Positions 47,404 to 56,894 of a stretch of DNA of 64,000 nt are shown piece by piece (the stretch's first letter is position 1; each line of letters starts with the position of its first letter). The notes under the pieces were generated by a model. It made no database searches. It saw nothing but the letters and a program-made list of their open reading frames with translations, and was not told the origin of the DNA. Origin of the DNA: Salinimonas chungwhensis DSM 16280 (lineage in GTDB: Bacteria > Pseudomonadota > Gammaproteobacteria > Enterobacterales > Alteromonadaceae); NCBI RefSeq assembly GCF_000378185.1, contig NZ_KB899381.1:62001-126000 (forward strand), given 5' to 3'. The position numbers and the translations under genes were made by a program.

Positions 47404-48198
47404 GTGGCTGCAACAATTAAAACCGCGGAAGAAATCGAAAAAATGCGCGTAGCCGGTAAACTGGCTTCTGATGTTCTGACTATGATTACTCCTTATGTAA
47501 AAAAAGGGGTAACAACAGATGAATTAAATACTATTTGCCATGACTACATTGTTAACGAGCAGGGCGCTACACCTGCTCCGCTTAACTATGGTGAACCGCC
47601 TTTCCCGAAATCAATATGCACGTCGGTAAATCATTGCATCTGTCACGGCATTCCATCAGATAAAAAGCTGAAAGACGGCGATATTCTTAATATTGATGTA
47701 ACGGTCATTAAAGATGGCTACCATGGTGACACATCGAAGATGTTCATTGTTGGCAAACCGTCTATCTTGGCAGAACGTCTTGTGCGTGTAACGCAGGAAT
47801 GCTTATACAACGCCATCAAGGAAGTTAAGCCTGGTATGCGTTTAGGCGATATCGGCCACCTTTGCCAAACCCATGCTGAATCGCATAATTATTCGATTGT
47901 ACGTGAGTTTTGTGGTCACGGCATTGGCGCCAGCTTTCACGAGGAGCCGCAGATTGTCCATTACGGTACACCAGGAACAGGTGAGGAGTTAGTTCCCGGA
48001 ATGTGCTTCACTATTGAGCCCATGGTTAATGCTGGTAAACGTTATTCAAAAATACTGCCTGACCAGTGGACGGTAGTGACTAAAGATCGCAGTTTAAGTG
48101 CGCAATGGGAACATACCCTACTGGTGACCGAAACAGGTGTTGAAGTGCTCACACTGCGCGAAGAAGAAGATTTGCCACGCGTGATCAATCACGGGTAA
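47404..48198 (+). CDS. map: Methionine aminopeptidase type I
   Basis: The 264-residue enzyme removes the initiator methionine from new proteins. The GTG at 47404 is chosen because GAGGAA lies 5 bases before it and the length then equals E. coli Map. The TTG at 47392 is inside the ribosome-binding region. All five metal ligands are visible: Asp98, Asp109, His172, Glu205 and Glu236. The gene diverges from rpsB and precedes glnD, the conserved arrangement. Confidence 0.97.
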   Translation: MAATIKTAEEIEKMRVAGKLASDVLTMITPYVKKGVTTDELNTICHDYIVNEQGATPAPLNYGEPPFPKSICTSVNHCICHGIPSDKKLKDGDILNIDVTVIKDGYHGDTSKMFIVGKPSILAERLVRVTQECLYNAIKEVKPGMRLGDIGHLCQTHAESHNYSIVREFCGHGIGASFHEEPQIVHYGTPGTGEELVPGMCFTIEPMVNAGKRYSKILPDQWTVVTKDRSLSAQWEHTLLVTETGVEVLTLREEEDLPRVINHG

Positions 48199-48342
48199 AA
48201 GGCTGGCAGCACTGACGCCGACTTTTATTCGTTTTTTATATAAGTATGCATTTTTCATCCTTAACTATGCGCGCTCAAGCTACTGCGAGTCACTGAATTT
48301 CATGCTAAGGTGCGTCCGGTTTAACATGAATAAGGAAACAGC

Positions 48343-50991
48343 TTGAGCCTGCAGAAACTCATCGAGCAAGTAGATAACATCGGCTCAGTCGATGATCTTG
48401 TTGCAATTAAACAATGTGTCAAGAATTCCTACGAATGGCTGGATGAAGTCTTTGATCACAGCGCTGTCAATCAATTGGTTACCGGCCGCGCCCAGTTTGT
48501 TGACGCGCTATTGTTACATCTGTGGGACCTGCTGGGTCTAAACGAAGTCGACGATATTACGCTGTGTGCCGTTGGCGGTTATGGACGTGGTCACCTGCAA
48601 CCCTATTCCGATATTGATTTACTTATTCTTAGTCGCAAGCCCCTTAGCCAGCCCACTCAGGAAAAGGTCAGCCAGTTCATTACTTTGCTATGGGATATCA
48701 AGCTTGATGTCGGGCAGGCAGTGCGCACCATCAAAGAAACAGTAAGCCTGGCAAAAGATGATATTTCAATTGCTACTAATCTTGTTGAAAGCCGACTATT
48801 GGTGGGCAACGAGTACGTTTTTGAAAGTTTGCTGGAAGCGCTTAATGGTCGTAATTACTGGTCAAGCAAGGACTTCTTTACGGCGAAGTATAAAGAACAA
48901 AAAGCCAGGCACGCTAAGTTTCACGGTACCTCGTACAACCTTGAGCCCAATATTAAAGAAAATCCTGGCTGTCTGCGGGACATACAGTCTATTGGCTGGG
49001 TAGCCAAAAAGCATTTCAAAGAATATGACGGCTGGAATCTTGTCGGTCATGGCTATTTTACCGAAGATGAACACAGCGAACTGATACGATGTCGGATGCA
49101 TCTGTGGCGCATGCGCTGCGCGCTTCATCTGGTAGCAGGTCGTAGTGAAAATCGTTTATTGTTTGATTATCAGCCAGATGTGGCCAAGCGTCTCGACTAT
49201 GGTCAGGATGGCAAACACTCGGTTGAACGAATGATGCGCGACTTTTTTCGCACTGTACGCCGGGTCAGCGAGTTGAACAAAATGTTGTTGCAGCGATTTC
49301 GTTACGACATGCTCAACCAAAGTGTGAAAGAACAACGCATTATTAATGCTGATTACTGGCTGTTAGATAAAATGATTGCCCCGCGCAGGGAAGATGTCAT
49401 TAACAGCCCGGAAGCCATGTTGGATTTTTTACGCGTTGTGGCAGACACACCCGAGGTAGAAGGCCTCGACACTGCTGCTATCCGACAATTGCGCAATACA
49501 CGCAGAGCATTTGAGCATCAGTATTTTGTCGATCGTCCGGCTTGTCGCGAACGGCTTATGTCCCTATTCAGACACCCGCGTTTTTTTGATTTTGCCTGGA
49601 ATATTATGCATGAGTACGGCATTTTGCAGGCTTACCTTCCCGAGTGGGATCATATTGTGGGTATGATGCAGTTTGATCTTTTTCATGCCTACACCGTGGA
49701 TGAACATACCCATCGGTTGGTGAAATTTATCAACCTATACTTCAGTCGTGACAATCAGGCGTTTCCCCGTTGTAGCAGAATTGTCAGAAACCTGGATAAG
49801 CCGGAACTGCTGTATATCGCGGCTATTTTTCATGATATCGCAAAGGGACGTGATGGCGACCACTCCCAACTCGGCGCTCTGGATGTTGAAAAATTTTGTA
49901 AAGATCACGAGATTGAAGACAAGGACAGCAAACTGATTGCCTGGCTGGTCGAGAATCATTTACTAATGTCTATGGTGGCGCAACGTCGGGATATCTATGA
50001 CCCGGACGTAATCAACGAGTTTGCTACAACAATACGTAGCCAGAATCACCTGAACCTGCTCTATGCATTGACGCTGGCAGATATCCGGGCGACTAACGAC
50101 AATCTGTGGAACGACTGGAAAGCCTCGTTACTGCGTGAATTGTATCTGATGACCCAAAAAGCGCTGGATAACGGGCTGCAATGTCAGGCGACACTTGATG
50201 AACGTGTCGAGATGCATAAACAACTGGCTAAACGCCTGCTTGCTGAAAGTGGTGCTGATCAGCAGCAGGTTGATGTTTTCTGGACGCGCATGGACGATGA
50301 CTACTTTGTTCGTTTCAAGCCGGCACAGATTGCCTGGCACACGCTGGAAATAATCAATGCTGAAACCAGCCTTTTTGTGGATGACCCAGATACACTGCTG
50401 ATACGGGCTAATGACAGAATCGCTAAAGGCGGCACTGAAATCCTCACCTACGGTAAGGACCGTCAGGCTCTGTTTGCGCAGGTAGCTTCTGTTTTAGACA
50501 GTCGTAATTGCTCTATTCACGATGCGCATATTACTGTCACCCGTGACGGATTTTGTTTTGATAGTATGCTCGTGCTGGAAAATGATGGCAGCCGTTTATC
50601 ATCCGATGCACGTACCCGTGACTTAGAGCAAGCCATAATCGCGCAGCTAAACCGGCCCGGTTTTGCCCATAGCAATACCCGCAAACTTCCGCGCCAGATG
50701 CGACAGCTCGATGTGCCTACCAAAGTACGGTTTTTCTCTTTAGAGGACAGTACTCTGGTTGAACTGGAAGCACTGGATGCACCGGGTATTCTGGCGAAGG
50801 TCGGACATGCGTTTGTAGACTGCAATGTGACCCTCAAGCTGGCCAAAATTGCCACCATCGGTGAGCGAGCGGAAGATATTTTTATCGTCAGTAACGAACA
50901 TGGAAAAGCGCTGACACAGGAACAACAAGTGGCGCTGAAACAGCGAATTTTATTTAAACTTGATCAACTTGAAGATATCAACATACCATGA
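48343..50991 (+). CDS. glnD: Bifunctional uridylyltransferase/uridylyl-removing enzyme GlnD
   Basis: The 882-residue nitrogen sensor uridylylates and de-uridylylates the PII proteins in response to glutamine. The nucleotidyltransferase motif GGYGRG starts at residue 78 with Asp90 and Asp92 in YSDIDLL. The HD domain has [14 protein letters not shown] with His497-Asp498, and two C-terminal ACT domains (about 700-775 and 805-880) bind glutamine. The start is a TTG preceded by AAGGAA at 48332. Its stop overlaps the dapD start (ATGA). Confidence 0.96.
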   Translation: MSLQKLIEQVDNIGSVDDLVAIKQCVKNSYEWLDEVFDHSAVNQLVTGRAQFVDALLLHLWDLLGLNEVDDITLCAVGGYGRGHLQPYSDIDLLILSRKPLSQPTQEKVSQFITLLWDIKLDVGQAVRTIKETVSLAKDDISIATNLVESRLLVGNEYVFESLLEALNGRNYWSSKDFFTAKYKEQKARHAKFHGTSYNLEPNIKENPGCLRDIQSIGWVAKKHFKEYDGWNLVGHGYFTEDEHSELIRCRMHLWRMRCALHLVAGRSENRLLFDYQPDVAKRLDYGQDGKHSVERMMRDFFRTVRRVSELNKMLLQRFRYDMLNQSVKEQRIINADYWLLDKMIAPRREDVINSPEAMLDFLRVVADTPEVEGLDTAAIRQLRNTRRAFEHQYFVDRPACRERLMSLFRHPRFFDFAWNIMHEYGILQAYLPEWDHIVGMMQFDLFHAYTVDEHTHRLVKFINLYFSRDNQAFPRCSRIVRNLDKPELLYIAAIFHDIAKGRDGDHSQLGALDVEKFCKDHEIEDKDSKLIAWLVENHLLMSMVAQRRDIYDPDVINEFATTIRSQNHLNLLYALTLADIRATNDNLWNDWKASLLRELYLMTQKALDNGLQCQATLDERVEMHKQLAKRLLAESGADQQQVDVFWTRMDDDYFVRFKPAQIAWHTLEIINAETSLFVDDPDTLLIRANDRIAKGGTEILTYGKDRQALFAQVASVLDSRNCSIHDAHITVTRDGFCFDSMLVLENDGSRLSSDARTRDLEQAIIAQLNRPGFAHSNTRKLPRQMRQLDVPTKVRFFSLEDSTLVELEALDAPGILAKVGHAFVDCNVTLKLAKIATIGERAEDIFIVSNEHGKALTQEQQVALKQRILFKLDQLEDINIP

Positions 50992-51812
50992 GTGAATTAA
51001 AATCTATTATAGAACAGGCATTCGATAATCGTGATGCCCTCTCCCCTTCTGATGCTCCTGACGAGGTAAGGCACGCAGTCACCAAAGCCATCGATTTGCT
51101 AAATAGTGGCGAAGCTCGGGTGGCGGAAAAAATTGATGGTGAATGGACGGTCCACCAATGGCTTAAAAAGGCTGTACTACTGTATTTTCGCTTACATAAC
51201 AACGATGTTATTGATGGCGCCGAAAGTCGCTTTTTTGACAAAGTGCCGCTTAAATATCGTCATTATACCGCTGAGCAGTTTGCCAGTGAGGGTGTTCGCA
51301 TCGTTCCACCGGCAGCTGTTAGAACAGGCTCATTTGTTGGTAAGAATGTCGTTGTGATGCCTTCTTACGTCAACATTGGTGCTTACGTGGGTGAAGGCAG
51401 CATGGTTGATACCTGGGCAACAGTAGGTTCTTGTGCCCAGATTGGCAAAAATGTGCATTTATCCGGTGGTGTGGGTATCGGTGGCGTACTGGAACCGCTC
51501 CAGGCGAATCCGACCATTATTGAAGATAACTGTTTTATTGGCGCACGATCAGAAATTGTTGAAGGTGTTATTGTCGAGGAAGGCGCGGTTATTTCAATGG
51601 GCGTGTATATCGGACAAAGCACTCGGATCTTCGATCGGGAGACCGGTGAGATTCATTATGGCCGTGTGCCGGCAGGCTCGGTTGTCGTGCCTGGTAACTT
51701 ACCCGGCAAGGATGGTAACTATAGTCTGTATGCAGCGATTATAGTGAAAAAGGTAGACGCTAAAACGCGCGCTAAGATTGGTATCAATGCGCTGTTGAGA
51801 AGCGCTGAGTAA
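50988..51812 (+). CDS. dapD: Tetrahydrodipicolinate N-succinyltransferase
   Basis: The 274-residue enzyme makes N-succinyl-2-amino-6-oxopimelate in lysine and diaminopimelate synthesis. The N-terminal helical domain is followed by left-handed beta-helix repeats ([20 protein letters not shown] and [19 protein letters not shown]). Length is the same as E. coli DapD. Its ATG overlaps the glnD stop by four bases, and a terminator follows directly. Confidence 0.98.
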   Translation: MSELKSIIEQAFDNRDALSPSDAPDEVRHAVTKAIDLLNSGEARVAEKIDGEWTVHQWLKKAVLLYFRLHNNDVIDGAESRFFDKVPLKYRHYTAEQFASEGVRIVPPAAVRTGSFVGKNVVVMPSYVNIGAYVGEGSMVDTWATVGSCAQIGKNVHLSGGVGIGGVLEPLQANPTIIEDNCFIGARSEIVEGVIVEEGAVISMGVYIGQSTRIFDRETGEIHYGRVPAGSVVVPGNLPGKDGNYSLYAAIIVKKVDAKTRAKIGINALLRSAE

Positions 51813-51820
51813 AGCTGGAT

Positions 51821-51847
51821 AAAGCGGTCTTTTTGACCGCTTTTTTT
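51821..51847 (+). terminator. Rho-independent terminator after dapD
   Basis: AAAGCGGTC (51821-51829), TTTTT loop, GACCGCTTT (51835-51843) and further T residues form a strong terminator 8 bases after the stop. Confidence 0.92.
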
Positions 51848-51852
51848 ATCTT

Positions 51853-52308
51853 TTACGCCTCAGATGAAAATAACTTATCTTTTATTCCGTTTACCCAGTC
51901 AACTACATCCTGCTCAGGTTCCAGTGTTTCAATAGCATCGACTTCCAGCATATCGGCTACCGGGTTAGCCTGCAGCTCCGTCAACAACTCCTGGAAGTGC
52001 CGGCCACCGCCGCAAAAATTTTCATAGCTGCTATCGCCCAATGCTGCCACAGCAAACGGTTTGTTCGTCAATAAGGGAAACTCATCCTTAAGATCCATAT
52101 AAGTGAACTCAAGATTTGGGGGCACGTCACCCTGTCCGGTGGTAGAGGTCACCACCAAAATCGCGTCTGACTCTGTAAAGTCCGTGACCGCAGCATCCTG
52201 AAATAACTCACAGTCGTAACCCTGCGTCGATAAGTTTTCTTCCACCTGTTCTGCGACGTGCTGGGCATTGCCGTACACACTTCCACAGAATATTCCCAGT
52301 TTCGCCAT
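51853..52308 (-). CDS. yqcA: Flavodoxin-family protein YqcA
   Basis: The start at 52308 gives 151 residues and has AAGGAAA 8-14 bases upstream. The frame is open 108 bases further but into the truC 3' end. The FMN phosphate loop GSVYGNAQHVAE is near residues 10-21, with VVTSTTGQGDVP and AALGDSSYENFCGGG contacting the flavin. It is a short-chain flavodoxin (MioC/YqcA group). It follows truC by 13 bp, the same order as E. coli yqcC-truC-yqcA. Confidence 0.9.
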   Translation of the reverse strand: MAKLGIFCGSVYGNAQHVAEQVEENLSTQGYDCELFQDAAVTDFTESDAILVVTSTTGQGDVPPNLEFTYMDLKDEFPLLTNKPFAVAALGDSSYENFCGGGRHFQELLTELQANPVADMLEVDAIETLEPEQDVVDWVNGIKDKLFSSEA

Positions 52309-52321
52309 AGTTTGTTTCCTT

Positions 52322-53074
52322 TTATATCTCAAGATTGACCCGATAATCACGCCAGCCTGAGAGTAAATTGCGCATGTCTTCTCGGGGCGTGGTGCTAATT
52401 TCAATGACCTTGCCACTGACGGGATGTTTAATCACTAATCTGGTACAAGTTAAGGCCAAATTTTCAAAACCAAACCGTGATTTCAAAAATTTATTTTGTT
52501 TTCCGTCCCCATGTGTCGTATCTCCCAGAATCGGATGCCGCAAATGTACCAGGTGACGTCGAAGCTGATGTTTACGCCCGGTAACGGGATGTAGTTTCAC
52601 AGCTGTATAGCGAGAGGTCGCGTAGCGCCCCGATGCAATGGGCAGTTCATAATGTGCCAGCGAATGATACTCAGTTGTCGCTGGCTGAGGCGGGATTTCC
52701 CCCCGGTGTTTATCCGCTATTTTATCCGGTTTGAAACGCAGGGCATAATCGATCAACCCGCTGCCAATAATAAAGCCCCGCACGATGGCAAAATACGTTT
52801 TCTGGACTTTCCGAGCCATCATTTGCTGGCCCAGTTCGCTGGCTGTGCTGCCATCGTAGGCAAACAATAATATCCCGGAGGTTGGCCGGTCGAGCCTGTG
52901 TACCGGAAAAACATGTCGGCCTATCTGGTCTCGAAGCTGTTGTACAGCGAACTGTGTCTCGCGTTTATCGATAGGGCTGCGGTGAACCAGAAGTCCTGGC
53001 GGTTTATCGATGGCGATGAGGGAGTCGTCCTGGTAAATGACTGAAAGATGCTGATGCGGTAATAATTCATCCAT
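52322..53074 (-). CDS. truC: tRNA pseudouridine(65) synthase TruC
   Basis: The 250-residue RluA-family enzyme carries the catalytic motif HRLDRPTSG with Asp62, and LAIDKPPGLLVHRS-like sequence (IAIDKPPGLLVHRS) upstream. VTGRKHQLRRHLVHLRHPIL is the second conserved block. In E. coli TruC modifies U65 of tRNA-Ile1 and tRNA-Asp. Its first eight bases overlap the yqcC 3' end. Confidence 0.93.
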   Translation of the reverse strand: MDELLPHQHLSVIYQDDSLIAIDKPPGLLVHRSPIDKRETQFAVQQLRDQIGRHVFPVHRLDRPTSGILLFAYDGSTASELGQQMMARKVQKTYFAIVRGFIIGSGLIDYALRFKPDKIADKHRGEIPPQPATTEYHSLAHYELPIASGRYATSRYTAVKLHPVTGRKHQLRRHLVHLRHPILGDTTHGDGKQNKFLKSRFGFENLALTCTRLVIKHPVSGKVIEISTTPREDMRNLLSGWRDYRVNLEI

Positions 53075-53387
53075 GTTGTATTTCGCTCAAGTTGTCTAAC
53101 GTCAAAAGCAGATGAACCAGCTTGTTATGGTCGGCGCCTAACATTTGTTGCGCCATGGGCGCTACAGCCATATTAATCGGTACATTTTCGTAGTGTTCGC
53201 TGTAGTGGTACATCTGTGGCAAAAACGTAAACTGCAACCATTGTTCGAAGGTCATTGTATCGGCGGCAAATGGTATATCCGATGCCATCGCCTCACTGGG
53301 CGGGGCATCACTGGACCACATCTCATTTTGTTTTAAATATTGCTCAATCCTGACTAACTGTTGCTCAATAAAGCGTGGGTCTGACAC
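53067..53387 (-). CDS. yqcC: YqcC family protein (DUF446)
   Basis: A 106-residue, mainly helical cytoplasmic protein of unknown function, conserved in gammaproteobacteria as the gene before truC. The core MTFEQWLQFTFLPQMYHY (about residues 45-62) and PINMAVAPMAQQM match YqcC. Translation is probably coupled to truC through an 8-base overlap. Confidence 0.9.
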   Translation of the reverse strand: MSDPRFIEQQLVRIEQYLKQNEMWSSDAPPSEAMASDIPFAADTMTFEQWLQFTFLPQMYHYSEHYENVPINMAVAPMAQQMLGADHNKLVHLLLTLDNLSEIQHG

Positions 53388-53499
53388 CGTTGTTACTTCT
53401 CATAGTGAAACTGGTGCTTAGTATATCAATCACCTGACGGCTGGTCATTGAAGAAACGCGGCGGTACACTAACGCCTTTTATCTGAGTTCGGAGCATTA

Positions 53500-54546
53500 A
53501 TGGGCGCGCAGACAATAGAATCAATCAGTGAATTCCTGCTGCATGCAGGGACCAACTTTCAGATCGTGGACATGGGCCGTGACCTGACCACACTGGATGC
53601 CCAGGCTTTTTTAGATATTGAAAACGGCGTGGCTCCGGTACCGCGACCCCGTCAGCAACACGGATGGTTCGGTATCATCTTCTGGAATACACAGCAGAAA
53701 CAGACCGAATATATCTGGTTTGTAAAACTACCGGTGGACGAACAGGGTTTGTTAGTCACGGCCAGTCGTAATCATTTTTTACAGATTATTGTAGATGCCC
53801 TGGGCACCAGTCTGGCCCAAGACAGTGACGTGCAGCAAAAGCTGCCTGACAATCCGTATAACTTTGTGCCTAATCAACAACAGATGAGCTTGTTTAACGC
53901 CTACGCCCGGCACTTGCTTAACAAACCGCCCGCGCAGGGCACCAGCGACGTAATTCATTACCTACAGCATCCTGCGGTAATGGACTGGACCAGGTTACCG
54001 GTTCAGGCCATCGCTGATGTGGCATTACATATAAATGATCGCGAAAAATCTGAGGCCTTGCTGGCCTGCTTCGGCTTATATGCAGAAGACTTTCAGGTCG
54101 CGCTGTTAAATGCCTGTGAGCCTGTCGCACTTGATACTGCGCTAATTACATTACTCAGTGACTATTTAAAGAAGGAAGGCCCGTTGACGCGACGTGGCCA
54201 GGCCATTCTCAGAGCGCTTACCAGCCACCAGCAAAATAGTCATATTCAAACGCTTCTTGAACAGATACTGCACGATGATGTTGCACTTGATGTTGATTCA
54301 CTCAGTGTTATTGCAGCCCGCCATTACATGCAGCTGGATAGCGCTTTGCTAAATGCATTTTTTACCCGCGTGGCACATTGCGATGAGCAGCAGAATTTTG
54401 AAGGCGCACTATTTAAAGGGTTCTTTTCTGACCTTGTACAGGTACCTCGTTGCCGGGACAAGGTGCTGGCATTATTGCGCTCACCTGAGCGCAGTGAAGT
54501 GCTGGCTCGGGCAATAGGTCAGTTATTTTCGCAGGCAAAAGGATAA
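53500..54546 (+). CDS. DUF3549 family protein
   Basis: The 348-residue protein has the N-terminal ISEFLLHAGTNFQIVDMGR and EYIWFVKLPVDEQGLL segments of the DUF3549 family, known from Vibrio and Alteromonas relatives, with unknown function. The C-terminal half is helical (LLEQILHDDVALDVDSL), repeat-like in feel, with no membrane segment. It precedes a DUF3301 gene by 4 bp, and the pair appears to form an operon ending at the csrB-facing terminator. Confidence 0.88.
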   Translation: MGAQTIESISEFLLHAGTNFQIVDMGRDLTTLDAQAFLDIENGVAPVPRPRQQHGWFGIIFWNTQQKQTEYIWFVKLPVDEQGLLVTASRNHFLQIIVDALGTSLAQDSDVQQKLPDNPYNFVPNQQQMSLFNAYARHLLNKPPAQGTSDVIHYLQHPAVMDWTRLPVQAIADVALHINDREKSEALLACFGLYAEDFQVALLNACEPVALDTALITLLSDYLKKEGPLTRRGQAILRALTSHQQNSHIQTLLEQILHDDVALDVDSLSVIAARHYMQLDSALLNAFFTRVAHCDEQQNFEGALFKGFFSDLVQVPRCRDKVLALLRSPERSEVLARAIGQLFSQAKG

Positions 54547-54550
54547 CGGC

Positions 54551-54853
54551 ATGACGCTGGGTGAGCTGGTTTTATTTTTCTTGCTTATTTTAACGGGTAT
54601 TCAGTTCTGGCGAATTCGCAGCATCAGTGAACAGGCTTACGAACAGATAGGTCATTATTGTAAAACTCACCAGCTGCAGTTACTTTCTGTGGCCCGGCAA
54701 CGTACTCGCCTTTCGTTCAAATATGGCAAAATAGATTGGCTTTCTACCTTTGCTTTCGAATTCTCTGGTAATGGAGAAGATCGTTACACCGGTCATGTAG
54801 ATATGATCGGCAAGCGTATGATCCGAACAAATCTGCCACCTTACAAGATTTAA
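54551..54853 (+). CDS. DUF3301 family membrane protein
   Basis: This 100-residue protein has one N-terminal membrane helix (LGELVLFFLLILTGIQFW) and a cytoplasmic or periplasmic domain ending YTGHVDMIGKRMIRTNLPPY. The family is widespread in gammaproteobacteria and has no known function. It follows the DUF3549 gene by 4 bp and ends at a bidirectional terminator shared with the csrB RNA. Confidence 0.87.
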   Translation: MTLGELVLFFLLILTGIQFWRIRSISEQAYEQIGHYCKTHQLQLLSVARQRTRLSFKYGKIDWLSTFAFEFSGNGEDRYTGHVDMIGKRMIRTNLPPYKI

Positions 54854-54859
54854 ACAGAC

Positions 54860-54891
54860 AAAAAAAAAGCGGCATCCTATGCCGCTTTTTT
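54860..54891. terminator. Bidirectional terminator for csrB and the DUF3301 gene
   Basis: GCGGCAT (54869-54875) and ATGCCGC (54879-54885) form a 7-bp GC stem with a three-base loop, extended by A-T pairs. It is flanked by nine A residues (a U tract on the minus strand) and six T residues (on the plus strand), so it can end transcription both ways. Confidence 0.93.
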
Positions 54892-55315
54892 GTGAATAAT
54901 GAAGTTCCTTCTCAACATTCCGTTGCAAAATCGTCTACCCTGACGCTTTCCCTTTTCCTTGTTCCCTGTTATCCGGTCAATCCTGTACCGGCTGCCTGAT
55001 ACAGACAGGTCCCTTTCCCTTTATCCACTTTCAACTGCCGTTCCTTTTGCAGCATCCATCTTCCTGACGGCGTCCTAAGTACATCCTGTATCCCGTTCCC
55101 TGAGAAAGCATACATCCTGTACGCTACTATCCCTACATCTCCGCTTCCCATCCTTAGATTGTCCATTTCCCTGCATGCTGCATCCGGCAACATATTTAGT
55201 CCTTCAGAGCATCCATGCTCCAGTCCAATATTCCCTTAGTCTACAAATCCCTGTAGTAAGCTTCCTTAGCTTCCCTGGTTTTCGTGTCTTCCAGACTCAT
55301 CGTGTATCCTTGTGA
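54860..55315 (-). ncRNA. csrB: CsrB-family regulatory RNA (CsrA sponge)
   Basis: Read on the minus strand this stretch of about 455 bases contains 36 GGA trinucleotides (mostly AGGA, GGGA or ATGGA), far above chance, mirrored as TCC on the plus strand. Many sit in small hairpins: AAGCT/AGCTT around AAGGA (55258-55272), CTACA/TGTAG around GGGATT (55241-55256), GAGCAT/ATGCTC around GG (55207-55220), CCGGT/ACCGG (54973-54991), and the terminator loop. GGA in loops is the binding signal of the regulator CsrA, and CsrB-type RNAs sequester it. The RNA ends at a strong terminator and a GacA/UvrY-type box lies about 180 bases upstream of the inferred start. In E. coli csrB also lies between yqcC and syd. 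The 5' end is estimated from a weak -10, so it is uncertain by tens of bases. Confidence 0.93.
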
Positions 55316-55320
55316 CAGGA

Positions 55321-55329
55321 AATATAGTA
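55321..55329 (-). promoter_or_regulatory. Likely -10 region of the csrB promoter
   Basis: TACTATATT on the minus strand offers TATATT or TACTAT as the -10. No good -35 is present, which fits an activator-dependent promoter. It puts the RNA start near 55313-55318. Confidence 0.5.
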
Positions 55330-55485
55330 CTGCTCTGGTAATAGTTTGCTATACGTAATTACAAAAATGTTAGATTGATAAATCTTGTGATCCGTAACTA
55401 AATTTAAAAACCCTATACAAAACATAGTGTTTATACTTTGGTCTAATTTTTTTCTCACAAAAAATAACGATTAAACTTACAAAAA

Positions 55486-55503
55486 TGTGCGATATCTCTT
55501 ACA
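55486..55503. promoter_or_regulatory. GacA/UvrY-type activator box upstream of csrB
   Basis: TGTGCG, six bases, CTTACA matches the consensus TGTAAG-N6-CTTACA at 10 of 12 positions, with a perfect right half. Its centre is about 180 bases upstream of the inferred csrB start, the usual distance for this class of RNA. It lies between csrB and the GNAT gene. Confidence 0.65.
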
Positions 55504-55549
55504 AACTTAAGGGTTATATTCGACAACCCGGAAATGACATTGAGCGCTT

Positions 55550-56200
55550 TTATTCGTTCGCTGGTCTGTTTTTAAACAAAATGTTGCCTGTAATTTGAGC
55601 GACTTCCAGTTGCTTAACGTGCTGGTATGCATCGTCTTCAAAAAATCGTTGATAGTAAGATAATGTCGCGAACACCCCCACCCCTTCACTGTCGGAATGA
55701 TTTATAACGATGTTGTCGATAGCGCCAAGCAGAATATGACCCAGACCTCGGTGCTGGTGATCTGGATGGACACCAATAAGGACAATCATGTGGAAATGGC
55801 TGGCAGGAATTGCAGCAAGTATATTTTCCTCTTTTTCCACGAGCTGACGCGTGCTGAAGAGGCCGGCTGTCAGCATCATCTTCACCCGCCAATGCCACAT
55901 TTTGCCTGGCGCAAAGCCCGAGCCGGGCTCTGCTAAGCAAGTAACAGCAAGCATCCGGTTTTCTTCAAACAACCCTATGAGTGTTTGCCCGCTATCCCAA
56001 AAGGCATAAAGTTCTTCACGAATAGCGCTGCGCAGACGGCTGTCGTAACCCTCTTTTTCAGCCTGGAAGATGTATTGCAATGTAGCATCGTCGAAATAGG
56101 CGTTATACAAAATCGAAGCGGCGACGTTCAAGTCGTCTGCATCTAGGTGCATGGCCTTGATAGCTGAAAGATCCGGCGCGGGGGTGGAAAGCTGACTCAT
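55550..56200 (-). CDS. GNAT-family N-acetyltransferase
   Basis: The 216-residue protein has the acetyl-CoA-binding motif A in VHPDHQHRGLGHILL (about residues 143-157) and an N-terminal Asp/Ala-rich start. The substrate cannot be inferred from sequence. It is transcribed away from the DUF3192 gene pair and ends 46 bp before the upstream box of csrB. It is not part of the classical yqcC-csrB-syd block of E. coli. Confidence 0.88.
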   Translation of the reverse strand: MSQLSTPAPDLSAIKAMHLDADDLNVAASILYNAYFDDATLQYIFQAEKEGYDSRLRSAIREELYAFWDSGQTLIGLFEENRMLAVTCLAEPGSGFAPGKMWHWRVKMMLTAGLFSTRQLVEKEENILAAIPASHFHMIVLIGVHPDHQHRGLGHILLGAIDNIVINHSDSEGVGVFATLSYYQRFFEDDAYQHVKQLEVAQITGNILFKNRPANE

Positions 56201-56265
56201 TTAACATTCCTGAATAGTCTGAAGGATTACATACACTGTGTACAAATACTAATCAGAAAACAAGA

Positions 56266-56296
56266 AAAAAGAAAACCGGTCGCACGGGACCGGTTT
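56266..56296 (-). terminator. Rho-independent terminator after the DUF3192 gene
   Basis: On the minus strand AAACCGGTC, a six-base loop, GACCGGTTT and TCTTTTTTC form a strong terminator (arms 56288-56296 and 56273-56281), starting 7 bases after the stop. Confidence 0.92.
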
Positions 56297-56303
56297 GTTC
56301 GCA

Positions 56304-56669
56304 TTATAAATGCTGAGACGCGCTGCTGCCCCAGCCTATCAACTCACCGTTTTTAAATACCAGCGGGGTGCACTCATCTTTAGTGGTAATGCCGTCATCC
56401 ATGGTGCGTTGGGTGCGATAATACAGAATTCGGTAAGTGCCGTCCTCACGCTGTTCCAGCTCACTAAAGTCTGCTACGCCCATCTTGCCGACCACACGTT
56501 CATACGCCGAGCCGATGTTAAGATTCGAGATATGCTTTCGGTTATTGTATTCCCTGTCTTCCCAATCCGCACCGCTACCATGTTTGTCGCCATCAACAGA
56601 GATAACACAACCTGATAAGAAGACGGGTGCGCTAAGCGCAATAAGTAATGCTATGTGTTTCATGTTCAT
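56304..56669 (-). CDS. DUF3192 family lipoprotein
   Basis: The 121-residue protein has a lipoprotein signal peptide with the lipobox LSGC (Cys21) and then a conserved block, NLNIGSAYERVVGKMG through YYRTQRTMDDGITTKDECTP and LVFKNGELIGWG. The last block is shared with the DUF3192 gene at 61731, so the two are paralogues. The fold resembles small SmpA/BamE-like lipoproteins, but the role is unknown. Confidence 0.88.
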   Translation of the reverse strand: MNMKHIALLIALSAPVFLSGCVISVDGDKHGSGADWEDREYNNRKHISNLNIGSAYERVVGKMGVADFSELEQREDGTYRILYYRTQRTMDDGITTKDECTPLVFKNGELIGWGSSASQHL

Positions 56670-56894
56670 CCTTTTATATTTTTATTAAACTAGTTTGACG
56701 TTATAACTTTGTGAGTTAGCTATCAATTTACTTGCCAGAATTAACTTATTGATTTAACTTAATTATTTTAATCTTTGAATTAGTAAAAATTTTATAATTT
56801 AAGCAAACTCACTAAATTTTCGTCAGTATAACAACTGTTTTTACGTTTCTAAGACGCGTAATATACACCGCAAAATACTAAGAGTAAGACTTCC

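Noticed and set aside
54969-55193. Open frame of 74 codons on the minus strand in the csrB region
   Set aside because: It lies wholly within the GGA-rich RNA, has no ribosome-binding site and its residues reflect the repeated GGA motif.
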